This document shows, piece by piece, positions 53,057 through 63,060 of a DNA stretch of 64,000 nucleotides (position 1 is its first letter; each line of letters starts with the position of its first letter). The stretch is from positions 1,360,001 to 1,424,000 of the forward strand of contig NZ_AP014690.1 in assembly GCF_001547995.1 (NCBI RefSeq), given 5' to 3'. Under the pieces are notes generated by a model that saw nothing but the letters and a program-made list of their open reading frames with translations, did not search any database and was not told the origin of the DNA. The DNA comes from Asaia bogorensis NBRC 16594 (GTDB lineage Bacteria > Pseudomonadota > Alphaproteobacteria > Acetobacterales > Acetobacteraceae). A program made the translations under genes and the position numbers.

Positions 53057-53199
53057 TGTGCGAACTCCCGAGCGACATACCGCCCGCAGGTCCGCCGGCG
53101 TGATTTGACAACCAGCCTCGGGCGCCTGGCCCGGTATCGTGCGGAGGCATGGAAAGACGCCGACGCTAGTCCCTGACCGGAGAGCGCTCAAATAACGCT

Positions 53200-53253
53200 A
53201 TGGTGAGAGGGCTATCTCATATTGCTGATAGGAAGACCCTAAAATCTCACCAT
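53200..53253. repeat. Compound inverted repeat between the amidase and MFS genes
   Basis: Nested arms: ATGGTGAGA (53200-53208) with TCTCACCAT (53245-53253), GGG (53209-53211) with CCC (53237-53239), and CTATC (53212-53216) with GATAG (53227-53231) around a ten-base loop. It starts 23 bases after the amidase stop. Possible terminator, RNA leader or mobile remnant. Confidence 0.55.
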
Positions 53254-53276
53254 GCACATCCTGGCCGTATCGAGCG

Positions 53277-54662
53277 CTATGACGCGTTGAGGCGAGCCTC
53301 GCAGCGGCGAGCGACGCGCTGTACCCTGCTGTCCTGACCGTTACACGCGGTCAGCATGATCCCTGCAGGGAGACCTTTCCAGTTCAGGGGAAGGGTGATG
53401 GAGCAGCCGTCGAGCAGATTGGCAAGGGATGGATTGCGCAGGACGAGACGATTGAAACGCCCGTAGGAATCAGGGTCGATGCAAGCGGCGATCTGCGGAG
53501 GAAGGATTGGGGTCGTCGGGCAGATCATGGCGTCGAAGCCTGACATTTCGGCGTTGAAACGCGCGATCAGCTTCTGTCGCTCTATGAAAAGCTGGCGCAG
53601 GGTCTGCACGCTCGTGTGCTCACCCATCATCATGCGTTCACTGACGCGAGGGTCGAACTGGTCAGGATGGTGGATGAGGTCATCGTGGAAGTAATGGAAT
53701 GACTCCGCCGCGACGATCTGGGCCTGGATGTTGAGATCAGCGATGTCCTGCAGCAATGGGAGCGGCTGTCGAACGATTTCAATCCCTCCGCTCTCTAGAT
53801 GGCGCATGACGGTCTCGAACACCGCGAGTACCTGGGCATCTGCATCGTTGCGCACGAAGGATGTCGGTAGAAGCAGCCGCAAACCGCTTTCCACGGACTC
53901 CGGCGCCGACCAGTGTCCGGGGTTTCCGCACGCCATAAGATGATCAAGCAGAGCACAGTCGCTGACCGTCCGGGCTATGCTCCCGACACTGTCGAAGCTG
54001 GGGGAGAGCGGGATCATGCCCGCACGGCTGATGCGGCCAGCGCTCGGCTTATAGCCTGTCAGGGCATTCATGGCGGCAGGAATGCGGCAGGAGCCGCCAG
54101 TATCTGATCCGATAGCCGCGAGGGCCGCACCAGTTGCAACCGATACGGCGCCACCGGAGCTCGACCCACCGGGAATGGCCTTGCCCTCGTCAATGAGCGT
54201 GTTCCAGGGCTGGGGCCCATGTGGGTTGAGCCCGAGACCCGAATAGGCAAATTCCGTCATCTGCGTGCGGCCGATGAAGATGAACCCTGCGTCCCTGAGC
54301 GGCGCGATGGCTTCGGCATCACTCAGGGCAGGGGGCCGGTCCGCCAGAATGGTCGAGCCAGCGCGCGTCACCTGACCCTTGATATCGAACAGGTCTTTCA
54401 CCGAGATAGGCACGCCCGCCCAGGGCGATGCCTGATAGCCCTTGGCACGAATCCTGTCAGCGGCATCGGCATACTGACGGGCGCGTTCCGCCGAAAAATC
54501 ACCCGTGAAGGCCGCACGGGCATTCTCACAGGTTTCGATCTTGTTCAGGCAGTGCTCGACAAGCTGCCGACTGGTGATTTCGCCGCGTGCGAGGCGCTGT
54601 GCCGCCGTGATGAGGGTATCGGGGTGAGGATCGAAACTTGTCTTCGTGACGGGACTGCTCAT
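53277..54662 (-). CDS. Amidase (amidase signature family)
   Basis: A 461-residue cytoplasmic hydrolase of the amidase signature family. The Ser-cisSer-Lys triad is visible: Lys89 in ISVKDLFD, cis-Ser167 in GGSSSGGAVSV and the nucleophile Ser191 in GSDTGGSCRIP. It is close in length to GatA and AtzF-like amidases, but no gatB or gatC lies nearby, so tRNA amidation is unlikely; a small-amide or aryl-amide hydrolase is more probable. It is separated by 26 bases from nadK on the same strand and may be co-transcribed with it. Confidence 0.87.
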   Translation of the reverse strand: MSSPVTKTSFDPHPDTLITAAQRLARGEITSRQLVEHCLNKIETCENARAAFTGDFSAERARQYADAADRIRAKGYQASPWAGVPISVKDLFDIKGQVTRAGSTILADRPPALSDAEAIAPLRDAGFIFIGRTQMTEFAYSGLGLNPHGPQPWNTLIDEGKAIPGGSSSGGAVSVATGAALAAIGSDTGGSCRIPAAMNALTGYKPSAGRISRAGMIPLSPSFDSVGSIARTVSDCALLDHLMACGNPGHWSAPESVESGLRLLLPTSFVRNDADAQVLAVFETVMRHLESGGIEIVRQPLPLLQDIADLNIQAQIVAAESFHYFHDDLIHHPDQFDPRVSERMMMGEHTSVQTLRQLFIERQKLIARFNAEMSGFDAMICPTTPILPPQIAACIDPDSYGRFNRLVLRNPSLANLLDGCSITLPLNWKGLPAGIMLTACNGQDSRVQRVARRCEARLNAS

Positions 54663-54688
54663 TGGCTGCGCCTTCTTGTTTGTTTTGC

Positions 54689-55492
54689 TTATTCTGCGAA
54701 CTGCTCCGCGATGATCCTCTCGGAAAGCCCATGATCGGGGTCGAAAAGAATGGTGGCGGTGATCGAGCGGTCCTCGCTGACGACAGCCTCGATCACATCC
54801 CGTACCTCAAGAAAGTCAGCAACTGCCGCGCAGGGACGTTTGTCCTGTTCCAGCAGCGTAAAGCGGACCACAGCCGAGGAGGGAAGAAGCGCACCGCGCC
54901 AACGTCGTGGCCGGAATGCCGAAATCGGCGTGAGAGGCAGAAGATTGGCGGTGAGAGGCACGATTGGCCCGTGGGCAGAGAGATTATAGGCGGTCGAACC
55001 TGCCGGGGTCGCGACGATTACGCCATCGCAGATCAGCTCGGGCAGACGAACACGTTGATCGACCTCGATCCTGATCTTCACCGCCTGGCGTGTTTGGCGA
55101 AACAGGAACACGTCATTGAAGGCGATCCCTTCGTGCAACGTTCCATCACGCCCTGTGGCCTTCATGCGCAGCGGGTGCAGTTCCGAGGATTGCGCCCGCG
55201 TCAGGCGGGACACCAGATCCTCATCGGATACCGTGTTGAGCAGGAAGCCAACCGAGCCGCAGTTCAGGCCATAGGCCGGTATGCCGTGCTCTGCGACCCG
55301 GTGCAGCACTTCGAGCAGAAAGCCATCTCCACCGAGACAGACGACTACCTCGGCCTCTTCTATGGGGGCGTCACCATAGGCCTCCACGAATCTCTGCCGC
55401 GTTTTCTGGGCAATGTCTGTTGGTGAGGCAAGGAAGGCAATGCGCCTCGGTGGTGCCTTGAACCATCGCTGGGGCGCGGGCGACAGGCTCAT
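54689..55492 (-). CDS. nadK: NAD kinase
   Basis: NadK phosphorylates NAD to NADP. The 267 residues include the catalytic GGDG at 54-57 (VVVCLGGDGFLLEVLHR), the NAD-binding FNDVFLFRQ, and TPAGSTAYNLSAHGP. This is the shorter proteobacterial form, using ATP or polyphosphate. It is divergent from moaB with a 234-base gap that shows no gene. Confidence 0.94.
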   Translation of the reverse strand: MSLSPAPQRWFKAPPRRIAFLASPTDIAQKTRQRFVEAYGDAPIEEAEVVVCLGGDGFLLEVLHRVAEHGIPAYGLNCGSVGFLLNTVSDEDLVSRLTRAQSSELHPLRMKATGRDGTLHEGIAFNDVFLFRQTRQAVKIRIEVDQRVRLPELICDGVIVATPAGSTAYNLSAHGPIVPLTANLLPLTPISAFRPRRWRGALLPSSAVVRFTLLEQDKRPCAAVADFLEVRDVIEAVVSEDRSITATILFDPDHGLSERIIAEQFAE

Positions 55493-55726
55493 CTCAAAGC
55501 CTCGTGTCGCGGGAAGTGAGCCGGTCCAGGAAAACTGAGAACACGCAACAATCCATCTATCCGAACAGGGCCAGTCAGGAACACGAAGTCACCCTAACGG
55601 GGGGCGACGGTCATCGCAACAGGCTCTCACACCTTCGCGTTTCCATAGCTGTCATCTGCCCCTCTTGGCGCGTATAAGCAACCTTGGCTATCTTTCGAGC
55701 GCCCCCAGCCAGAAAAGGTTCTCCCC

Positions 55727-56257
55727 ATGAGTCAGACAGATAAGCAGGCCGTTTTCATACCTTGTCGTATCGCCGTCCTGACCATTTCGGATAGCCGCGA
55801 TCTCGCCACGGATCGTTCGGGTGCGATCCTTGCCGAGAATGTGCAGGCGGCAGGTCATGAACTGGCCGAACGTGATATCGTGCCGGACGCGCTGGATCGG
55901 ATTGTCTCGCGACTGCGTGCCTGGATAGCCCGTGACGATGTGGATGTCGTGATCACGACGGGTGGGACAGGCATCACGGGCAGGGATGTTACTCCGGAGG
56001 CCTTCGCCCAAGTGATCGAGAAAGACATACCTGGGTTTGGTGAGCTTTTTCGCATGCTCTCCTATGCCAAGATCGGTACGTCCACCATACAGTCACGTGC
56101 GCTCGGCGGGCTTGCAAACGGCACTTTTCTTTTTGCTTTGCCGGGTTCGACCGGGGCAGTGCGCGATGGCTGGAACGACATTCTGGTGCATCAGCTTGAT
56201 AGCCGGCACAAGCCCTGCAATTTCGTAGAGCTTATGCCGCGTTTGCGCGAGGCCTGA
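55727..56257 (+). CDS. moaB: Molybdenum cofactor biosynthesis protein B
   Basis: A 176-residue MoaB/MogA-type molybdopterin adenylyltransferase-fold protein, acting in the late steps of molybdenum cofactor synthesis. It has [19 protein letters not shown], the nucleotide-binding [17 protein letters not shown] and [18 protein letters not shown], all diagnostic. No other moa or moe gene is near, so the rest of the pathway lies elsewhere. The convergent giant gene ends only 15 bases after its stop. Confidence 0.92.
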   Translation: MSQTDKQAVFIPCRIAVLTISDSRDLATDRSGAILAENVQAAGHELAERDIVPDALDRIVSRLRAWIARDDVDVVITTGGTGITGRDVTPEAFAQVIEKDIPGFGELFRMLSYAKIGTSTIQSRALGGLANGTFLFALPGSTGAVRDGWNDILVHQLDSRHKPCNFVELMPRLREA

Positions 56258-56272
56258 GGCCTGGCGTGTGGC

Positions 56273-59200
56273 TCAGGAGAGGCGCGCACGTTTCTTCCTG
56301 GGGGGGGTACGCAAGCCGAACTGCGCCCTGAGCGCTGCACGGTATTGAGCCTGGCTCGATGCGAGAGAGGCGTTTCGCCCAAGTCTCTGGCCGATCAGAG
56401 CGTGCAGCGTGTCGATTTCATCGAGGTGTCGCGCCAGATCGAGGGCACCGGTCACAGACTGCTCATGGCGGCGATGGATGTTGAGAGCCCGGGCAAGATA
56501 GCCGATCTGCGCCCTGGGCTTCATAAGGATCTCGACATAAAGCCGCCAATCGCCTGCCAGGCGCAGTCTGTCCAGATCCGACCGGCAGCGCGTCAAGGCC
56601 TCCGCAAAGGCCTCACGTCTGAACAGGACTGCGCTGACATTGAGAATGAGATTGCAGCGCGAGAGAAAATTGCGAACGAAATTCTCACCGTCCATCAGCA
56701 GGTCGCGGTCCAGATCGTGCGCGGCATGCTGCTGGTAGTATCCCTTGTAGTCGGGTGAGATTGTCACGCCATCCCTGTCAATCGCCCGACTGTCGCAGAA
56801 GATCATGCTCGCCTGGGGCGCCTGCGCGGCAACGGCAGACAGTTCAGCCAGGAATTCGGGCTCGGAAAGGTCATCGGCTTCTGCAATCCATAGCCATTCG
56901 CCCGTCGCAATCTCGGCGGCCTTCTGCCATTGCGCGAAAACGGAGCCGCTCTGCCGCGTTTGTCTGATGAGTGTGATCCTACGATCGAAAGACGCTGCTG
57001 TTTTCTCGGCAAGCGCGGCACTGCCATCATTGGAGGCATCGTCGATGACGATAATTTCGGTGACCGGGCAGTTCTGGGAAAAGATGGTGGCCAGACGTGC
57101 TGCGAGGTACTGCGCGTAGTTGTAGGAAAGAACAACCACCGAGATTGAGGGCAGGAGGGGCAGGCTCAGCGCCACCAGTTGACGCACATAACGGTCAAAA
57201 GAGAAACGCTGCCGGAGCGCGATGCCTCGCTCGAGCCGATCGGCCAGAATTTCGCCGTGTTGGGGGGGGCAGGAGAGGATCCAGTTTGCCGTGGCAGGCA
57301 GGTCGCCCGGTGCAATCACAGCATGGCGCCCATCGCCCTCACGTATCAGGTCATCGAGCAGATCCGGTATCATGCCATTTCGGGCAAATGCCATGCAGGC
57401 AAGGCCGGAGGCCAGAGCTTCCAGTACCACCGAGGGATAGGGATCCTCGCGTGATGTCAGGGTGAACAAATCAGCGGCAGAGAGGAACGGCCCCACATCC
57501 TCGACGCGCCCGGGAAGGTGGAAGCAATGCGTGACCTGAGCCGCCTCGAGATCAGCCGAGAGCGCGCGCGACAAGGTTTCATCAATGGCACCGACCCAGA
57601 TGAAATGAACAGGTCGTGTCTGACCAGCCAGGTCGTTGCATCCTTCACTGTTGTTCTTGGCCCCTAGAGGGTTGGCACGTGCATTGTGAAAGACGGGGCT
57701 TCTGATCATTTGCCAGAGCTGGAGGAACAGGTCGAAACCTTTGCGGATATCGCCAAAGCCGATGCCGGTCACGACCAGCGCATCGCTGCCTATCCCATAG
57801 GCAAGTCGCACACGACGACGGTCTGCCTCGGAAAAGGCGACCGGGTTGTAAAGACCCTGCGGCATGATGACGGCCTCGGGGCAAAGACGCGTGAGCTGAG
57901 CGCCCGGAACAATAACAGACCGTGCCAGGAGGCGGGCCGTTGCCAGCGGGGCGTCCAGATGGTGATGTTTGAGCATTCCCGGCAACTCGTGGATGAGCAG
58001 CGTGAACTCGATCCCCGCGCTGGCCAAATCTGGTACCAGCCAGGTGGAGGCGGCGCTATTGACCAGTGCATTGGTGAACCCCTCGTCGTGCAGGGATTGA
58101 AGCCGTTCCCGTCCCGCATTGGTATTGGGCTTGAGTATCTCGACCGTCCCGACCTGTCGGTAGCGCCCGAGAAGGTCGCCACCACCAAGCAGGATAAAGG
58201 TGATTTCTACGCCATGATTGCGGCGCAGGGTTTCTCCGATAGAGAGCAGCAGCATCTGCGCCCCGGCTGGAAACGCGTCATGTCCGATGAGCAGCAGGCG
58301 ATGGGGCGTGAAGGAGCTTTGAAAACCGGTCACAGCCCGGGCTGTTGCATTTAGATAGGCAGAGCCGAAATGGATGTCGGGCTCCAGATAGGCCCCTTCG
58401 GCCCACTCGTTCCAAGCATTCACGCATACGATGGCCTCGCCATGAAACGGATGCGCTCGTGCCTGGCATATGGTCTCACTCAACCACCCCTCGTAAAGCC
58501 GTGGCGTCGAGCCATGGAGGACGAGACCGGCACCCTGACGCCGCGCGTCGTTGTCCCATGACGGACAGACTGTGCGAATGCGTGGAAACTCGGGTGCCGG
58601 GTCGGCGAGTGCTTTGCTAACAAGCTCGGCATAGTCGTACACACGGGCCGTCATGTCCTCGTCGAGGATCTGCACCCGGTTTTCGATGGGTGTGCAGTCG
58701 AGCGTGAGCTTGTGAGGCGGGAACTCGATGGCACCGTCGAGCCCGAACGGTCGTGGATCATGATCGTCAAAGGCCTGGGCCATGATCATGATCGGGCTGA
58801 GGTTATGACGGGCCTTGAACAGCTTGCGCCATCTGGCGATGCGCGAGGGTGCCTCCGGGATCGTTCCCGGACGATAGATCATGAAAAGAGGGTGTGTCTC
58901 GATCCGGATGTACCTGGGGTCACGCATATGACGGGCGAGGTCGTCTATTAGAGCCTCGTCATCCTCCTCCCGATAATCCTGTGCGATGAGCACGTCCGTC
59001 TCGCTGCCATCCCAACGGCGGCTCCAGCTTTCATTAGCCCACATGAGACAGAAGGGAAGGTCGATATCCGGACAGTTGAGCAGGGTCTCCATCGGCGTGT
59101 CGAGAAGCCGCTTTCTGTTGAACCAGTAATGATAGAAGATGAACCCTTCTATGCCGCTCTGCCGCGCCATATCTGCCTGTTCCCGCAGGGGGGCTTCATT

Positions 59201-60058
59201 ATCCAGACGATAATGCCCCAGATCCCGGGGGATGCGAGGCTGATAATGATCGGCAAAGCGCGGGACCCCGCGGGAGAGATTGGTCCACTCGGTGAAGCCT
59301 GTCCCCCACCAGCGGTCGTTCTCGGCATTCGGATGGAACTGCGGAAGGTAGTAGGCAAGGACGCGTGCGCGTCGGATGGCCGCGTCGGGCAGGGGATGGT
59401 GAGTTTCGAAAAGCGGTCCCGCCTGGGTGCGTCGTCTTATTTCGCGGGCAGTCGTGGTTTCATGTTCGGGCAGGCAGGGAAACACCCCTGCCTCATGACG
59501 GTGCTCCAGCCAGTGGAGGAAGGGGTTGGTTTCGGGCTGATGACGCAGATAGCGCATACGGTAGAAGCTCGGGTCGAACCCCTCGAACGGACGTCGTATC
59601 TCGCGATATCCCTGCACCATGTAATGCTCGACCGGGTCCATCCCTGACGCGGCAACATCGGGGTAGCTGCGCAGATAGAACGCCGTGTCGAATTCCGGCA
59701 TCGCCCGCACATGGGGCGCCTGACGGTTTGCAAGATAATGCGCCAATGCATTCGCGTTGGCAGGTACGAGGTTGGCCTGGCGATACCAGACCGGATCGAA
59801 CCAGGCGACGGGACGGCGCCCCTCATATTCGCCTTTGGTCAGATAATGGATCAACGGGTCGTCGGTGACATCGCGGTTCGTCGCCAGATACCAGGCGGGA
59901 TCGAAAAAGGCATTCGGCTTGCGTCCCTCACGCCAGCCTGAGGCGTGGTAGTGCTGCAAGGCGCCGCTTCCGATATCGCGGAGATCCGGGTTGCGAGAAA
60001 GATAGAAGGCCGTATCGAAAAGCCCGGAATGGCCAATGATCCTGAGGTTTGTCGGCAT
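56273..60058 (-). CDS. Giant multidomain protein: repeat region, WbsX/GH99-like domain, GT4 and GT2 glycosyltransferases
   Basis: A 1261-residue cytoplasmic protein with no signal peptide. Residues 1-170 hold five copies of an F-D-x-x-[FW]-Y motif (starting about 14, 52, 87, 123, 161) followed by NPDL or HYLxxG-type stretches. From about 231 to 570 is a WbsX/GH99-like domain (YYLPQFHPNAENDRWWGTGF, FYHYWFNRKRL, CLMWANESWSRRWDG). About 585-960 looks like a GT4 glycosyltransferase (LLLIGHDAFPAGAQMLL; TSREDPYPSVVLEALASG). From about 970 is a GT2 domain (SVVVLSYNYAQYLA, VIDDASNDGS, IAEADDLSEPEF). It ends lysine/arginine-rich. Surface polysaccharide assembly is the likely role. It stands alone, convergent with moaB; ribosome site GGAGAAG. 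Confidence 0.85.
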   Translation of the reverse strand: MPTNLRIIGHSGLFDTAFYLSRNPDLRDIGSGALQHYHASGWREGRKPNAFFDPAWYLATNRDVTDDPLIHYLTKGEYEGRRPVAWFDPVWYRQANLVPANANALAHYLANRQAPHVRAMPEFDTAFYLRSYPDVAASGMDPVEHYMVQGYREIRRPFEGFDPSFYRMRYLRHQPETNPFLHWLEHRHEAGVFPCLPEHETTTAREIRRRTQAGPLFETHHPLPDAAIRRARVLAYYLPQFHPNAENDRWWGTGFTEWTNLSRGVPRFADHYQPRIPRDLGHYRLDNEAPLREQADMARQSGIEGFIFYHYWFNRKRLLDTPMETLLNCPDIDLPFCLMWANESWSRRWDGSETDVLIAQDYREEDDEALIDDLARHMRDPRYIRIETHPLFMIYRPGTIPEAPSRIARWRKLFKARHNLSPIMIMAQAFDDHDPRPFGLDGAIEFPPHKLTLDCTPIENRVQILDEDMTARVYDYAELVSKALADPAPEFPRIRTVCPSWDNDARRQGAGLVLHGSTPRLYEGWLSETICQARAHPFHGEAIVCVNAWNEWAEGAYLEPDIHFGSAYLNATARAVTGFQSSFTPHRLLLIGHDAFPAGAQMLLLSIGETLRRNHGVEITFILLGGGDLLGRYRQVGTVEILKPNTNAGRERLQSLHDEGFTNALVNSAASTWLVPDLASAGIEFTLLIHELPGMLKHHHLDAPLATARLLARSVIVPGAQLTRLCPEAVIMPQGLYNPVAFSEADRRRVRLAYGIGSDALVVTGIGFGDIRKGFDLFLQLWQMIRSPVFHNARANPLGAKNNSEGCNDLAGQTRPVHFIWVGAIDETLSRALSADLEAAQVTHCFHLPGRVEDVGPFLSAADLFTLTSREDPYPSVVLEALASGLACMAFARNGMIPDLLDDLIREGDGRHAVIAPGDLPATANWILSCPPQHGEILADRLERGIALRQRFSFDRYVRQLVALSLPLLPSISVVVLSYNYAQYLAARLATIFSQNCPVTEIIVIDDASNDGSAALAEKTAASFDRRITLIRQTRQSGSVFAQWQKAAEIATGEWLWIAEADDLSEPEFLAELSAVAAQAPQASMIFCDSRAIDRDGVTISPDYKGYYQQHAAHDLDRDLLMDGENFVRNFLSRCNLILNVSAVLFRREAFAEALTRCRSDLDRLRLAGDWRLYVEILMKPRAQIGYLARALNIHRRHEQSVTGALDLARHLDEIDTLHALIGQRLGRNASLASSQAQYRAALRAQFGLRTPPRKKRARLS

Positions 60059-60352
60059 TTTTGCTTCTCCGGCGATTCGTTAAAAAAACATTAAACCAGC
60101 TTGGAGTGGCTGGCCAGAAATTCCCTGAATCGGTGAGAGAGCGTATGAACCTTCACGCGGGATAGTCTGCGGTCGGGACGCGTGCAGGAATTGCGGCACA
60201 GCGTTTACGGTGGCATATTCCCCGGCCCGTACGATGAGTGACCTGAATAGGGGGCCCGCTGCATTGGCACGGAATGTCATCACCATAAGCCGCCAGCGAT
60301 CTTGCACGGTCTTTCAATCGACCGCGCGCTGCACCTGGCGAGATACGAGGCC
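60059..60352. promoter_or_regulatory. Divergent intergenic region upstream of the giant protein gene and metX
   Basis: 294 bases with no supported gene. Near the giant gene it has an AT-rich tract (TTAAAAAAACATTAA) and a CCAGC/GCTGG stem (60096-60113). No clear metX promoter or known riboswitch was identified. Confidence 0.4.
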
Positions 60353-61675
60353 ATGCAGTTTCATTCCGATCCGGCCATGCGCCCAACCGATGATCACGCA
60401 GCGAACGGAAACGCGGGTTCCGTCGCATTGATGGGTAGTGTGGTAACGCCCAATGTCTCAGATGAGCTGGATGACCGCGCTGCGATGAACGCAGACGGCC
60501 CGCGATCCCCCACCTCTTTCAGGGTCACGCTCGATGAGGGGCTGACCCTGGAATGCGGGGCCCATGTCGCCCCACTTGATATCGCCTATTGCGCTTATGG
60601 AACGCTTTCGCCCCGGCGAGACAATGTCATTCTCGTGTGTCATGCGCTGACAGGCGACCAGTACGTAGCCGAGACGCACCCCGTTACCGGCAAGCCGGGG
60701 TGGTGGAGCCGTGCTGTCGGGCCTGGGCGCGCGATCGATACCGACCGGTTCTACGTTATCTGCGTCAATGTTCTTGGGGGGTGTATGGGCTCGTCTGGCC
60801 CGCGCACTGTTCGAGACAATGGTGAACCCTGGGGCACCGATTTTCCGCCTATCACCATCAGGGATATGGTCTTCGCCCAGGCGAAGCTGCTGGATCATCT
60901 AGGGATAGAGCGCCTGTTCGCCGCTATTGGCGGCTCGATGGGCGGTATGCAGGTGCTGCAATGGGTGGCGAGTTTCCCCGAGCGTGTCGGTGCCGCAATG
61001 CCTATCGCGACGGCGCCCTTTCATTCCGCCCAGAACATCGCGTTCAACGAGGTGAGCCGTCAGGCGATCTGTGGAGATCCCGACTGGTGCGGTGGTCGCT
61101 ATTGGGCGCACGGCACGATCCCGGCCAAGGGCCTCGCTGTGGCCCGTATGATGGCCCATATCACCTATCTGTCTGAAGAGGCACTGACCCAGAAGTTCGG
61201 TCGTCGCACGCGACGTGACGCCGTTCCTTCTCAGGAGCCTCCCACGTCAGGGAATTCGCTTTTTGGCGAAATTTTCGAGGTCGAAAGTTATCTGCGACAT
61301 CAGGGATCGAGTTTCGTGCGTCGCTTCGATGCCAATTCCTATCTCACCATCACGCGTGCTCTCGATTATTTCGATCTGAGCGCAGATTACGATGGCGATC
61401 TGTCGGCACCTTTCCGTCATTGTACAACGCGCTTTTGCATTATCTCCTTCACTTCGGACTGGCTGTTCCCAACATCGCAGTCGCGGCTCTTGGCGCGTGC
61501 CCTAAACCGGGCGGGAGTGAACGTCTCCTTTGTCGAAATCGAGAGCGACAGAGGGCACGATGCGTTCCTTCTGGAGGAGCCGGATCTTGACCGCACCATG
61601 CGCGGCTTCATCAATGGCGCTGCGGAACAGGCTGGGCTTGTCGCCAGGGTGGAGGAGGCAAACCATGCGTCTTGA
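60353..61675 (+). CDS. metX: Homoserine O-acetyltransferase
   Basis: MetX acylates homoserine with acetyl-CoA, or succinyl-CoA in some lineages, the entry to methionine synthesis. The alpha/beta hydrolase core has [14 protein letters not shown]-like stretch [13 protein letters not shown], the nucleophile elbow [12 protein letters not shown], Asp in TSDWLFP and His in [12 protein letters not shown]. The N-terminus before residue 55 is not conserved: ATG at 60353 is kept, with 60377 and 60431 as alternatives and a TTG at 60302. The stop overlaps the metW start by 11 bases, the usual metXW pairing. About 440 residues. Confidence 0.93.
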   Translation: MQFHSDPAMRPTDDHAANGNAGSVALMGSVVTPNVSDELDDRAAMNADGPRSPTSFRVTLDEGLTLECGAHVAPLDIAYCAYGTLSPRRDNVILVCHALTGDQYVAETHPVTGKPGWWSRAVGPGRAIDTDRFYVICVNVLGGCMGSSGPRTVRDNGEPWGTDFPPITIRDMVFAQAKLLDHLGIERLFAAIGGSMGGMQVLQWVASFPERVGAAMPIATAPFHSAQNIAFNEVSRQAICGDPDWCGGRYWAHGTIPAKGLAVARMMAHITYLSEEALTQKFGRRTRRDAVPSQEPPTSGNSLFGEIFEVESYLRHQGSSFVRRFDANSYLTITRALDYFDLSADYDGDLSAPFRHCTTRFCIISFTSDWLFPTSQSRLLARALNRAGVNVSFVEIESDRGHDAFLLEEPDLDRTMRGFINGAAEQAGLVARVEEANHAS

Positions 61676-62264
61676 TCAGCAACTCATTGCCGAGATGATC
61701 GAGCCCGGAACGCGGGTTCTGGATGTCGGCAGTGGGGATGGTGCCCTGATCGATCATCTGTTCCGCACCCGCCAGTGCGATGCGCGCGGCATCGAGATCG
61801 ACATGCGCGAGGTGACGCGTTCGGTCGCGCATGGCCTTCCCGTCATGCACGGTGATGCCGATCAGGATCTGATTCATTATTCCGACGACGCTTTCGATTA
61901 TGTGGTGCTGCAACGCACGCTTCAGGCGGTCGAGAAGCCGCGCGAAGTGCTCCGCCAGATGCTGCGCATCGGGCGTCATGCGATCGTTTCCTTCCCCAAT
62001 TTCGGCCATTGGCGCCTGCGCCTGCAAATTCTGCTCAGTGGGCGTATGCCCATGAACAAGGTGTGGCATACGCCCTGGTACGAAACACCCAATATCCATC
62101 CATGCACCATTCAGGACTTTCTCGAGCTGTGCGAGAGCGAGGGCTATGTGATCGATCGCTGGCTGGCCATTGATGAGGCTGGAGAGCGCGCTCCTTGGCG
62201 TCGTTCGATCCGCCTGGCCAATCTGTTTGGCGAGCAGGCGCTCTTTCTTTTACGCAAGCGTTAA
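61665..62264 (+). CDS. metW: Methionine biosynthesis protein MetW
   Basis: A 199-residue class I SAM-dependent methyltransferase-fold protein required with MetX in many proteobacteria. The SAM motif is [16 protein letters not shown], with [10 protein letters not shown] and [19 protein letters not shown], and the diagnostic [18 protein letters not shown]. Its exact chemical role is still unclear; it may activate MetX. The ATG has a GGAGGAGG site inside metX, and overlap with metX indicates coupled translation. Confidence 0.94.
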   Translation: MRLDQQLIAEMIEPGTRVLDVGSGDGALIDHLFRTRQCDARGIEIDMREVTRSVAHGLPVMHGDADQDLIHYSDDAFDYVVLQRTLQAVEKPREVLRQMLRIGRHAIVSFPNFGHWRLRLQILLSGRMPMNKVWHTPWYETPNIHPCTIQDFLELCESEGYVIDRWLAIDEAGERAPWRRSIRLANLFGEQALFLLRKR

Positions 62265-62401
62265 GCGGGCGCATCCGTCGCGAAGGCATATTACGAATTT
62301 AATCGAAATATCGCTTTACGCCGGCGTGAACCCTGTGTTTGCATGATGCGTTTCCTGAGCTCCACAACCCTGCCGGGGTTCTCAGGATAGCGGAGTTATT
62401 C

Positions 62402-63010
62402 ATGACAGACATTCTGACTGCCATCGCCGAACGTCGAGCGACCAAGCGTTTCGAGCCGGATGTGACGATTCCCGAACATGAGTTGCGCGCCATTCTCGAT
62501 GCAGGCCGTCATGCACCCACAGCATTCAATATCCAGCACTGGCGCTTTGTCGTTGTGTCGGACCCTGCGCTGCGCAAGGAAATCCGGGCAGTTTCATGGA
62601 ACCAGCCGCAGGTGGAAGAGGCAAGCGCCCTTATCGTGCTCTGCGCCGATTTCAAGGCTTGGGAAAAGAACCCGGCGCGTTACTGGGCTGAAGCCCCCGA
62701 GAAGATGCAGGCGACCTATGAGGGCATGATCCAGAAATTCTACAGCGGCAACGAGCAGATGCAGCGCGACGAGGGTATCCGGTCATGTGGCATGGCAGCG
62801 TATGCCTTGATGCTTGCCGCAGCGGCCCATGGCTATCAGAGCTGCCCCATGGATGGGTTCGACTTCAAGGCCGTTGGCGAGTTGATCAACCTGCCCAAGG
62901 ATCATGAAGTCGTCATGTTTGTCGCTATTGGTAAGAAGGCAGGCGATTATCCTCCGCATGGCGGCCACCTGCCGCTGGAAGAGACGATCATTCATAATCG
63001 GTTCGCCTGA
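62402..63010 (+). CDS. Nitroreductase family oxidoreductase
   Basis: A 202-residue FMN-dependent flavoprotein. It begins TDILTAIAERRATKRFEPD, where the Arg/Arg-x-x-Lys pattern binds the FMN phosphate, and has APTAFNIQHWRFVVV and GYQSCPMDGF, typical of NfnB/NfsB-like nitroreductases. It probably reduces quinones or nitro-compounds with NAD(P)H as a detoxifying enzyme; the true substrate is unknown. The ATG has a GCGGAG site. It ends in a strong terminator and appears monocistronic. Confidence 0.87.
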   Translation: MTDILTAIAERRATKRFEPDVTIPEHELRAILDAGRHAPTAFNIQHWRFVVVSDPALRKEIRAVSWNQPQVEEASALIVLCADFKAWEKNPARYWAEAPEKMQATYEGMIQKFYSGNEQMQRDEGIRSCGMAAYALMLAAAAHGYQSCPMDGFDFKAVGELINLPKDHEVVMFVAIGKKAGDYPPHGGHLPLEETIIHNRFA

Positions 63011-63016
63011 CGCACT

Positions 63017-63060
63017 GCCCGGCACTGACCATATATGGAAAGAATGCCGGGCGTTTTATT
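63017..63060 (+). terminator. Rho-independent terminator after the nitroreductase gene
   Basis: GCCCGGCA (63017-63024) pairs perfectly with TGCCGGGC (63045-63052), followed by GTTTTATT. The loop is 20 bases and contains an ATAT palindrome. It lies six bases after the stop codon. Confidence 0.8.

Noticed and set aside
60059-60352. SAM-II riboswitch upstream of metX
   Set aside because: This is a common element before metX in alphaproteobacteria, but I could not find its conserved core or pseudoknot pairing here. A covariance-model search would settle it.
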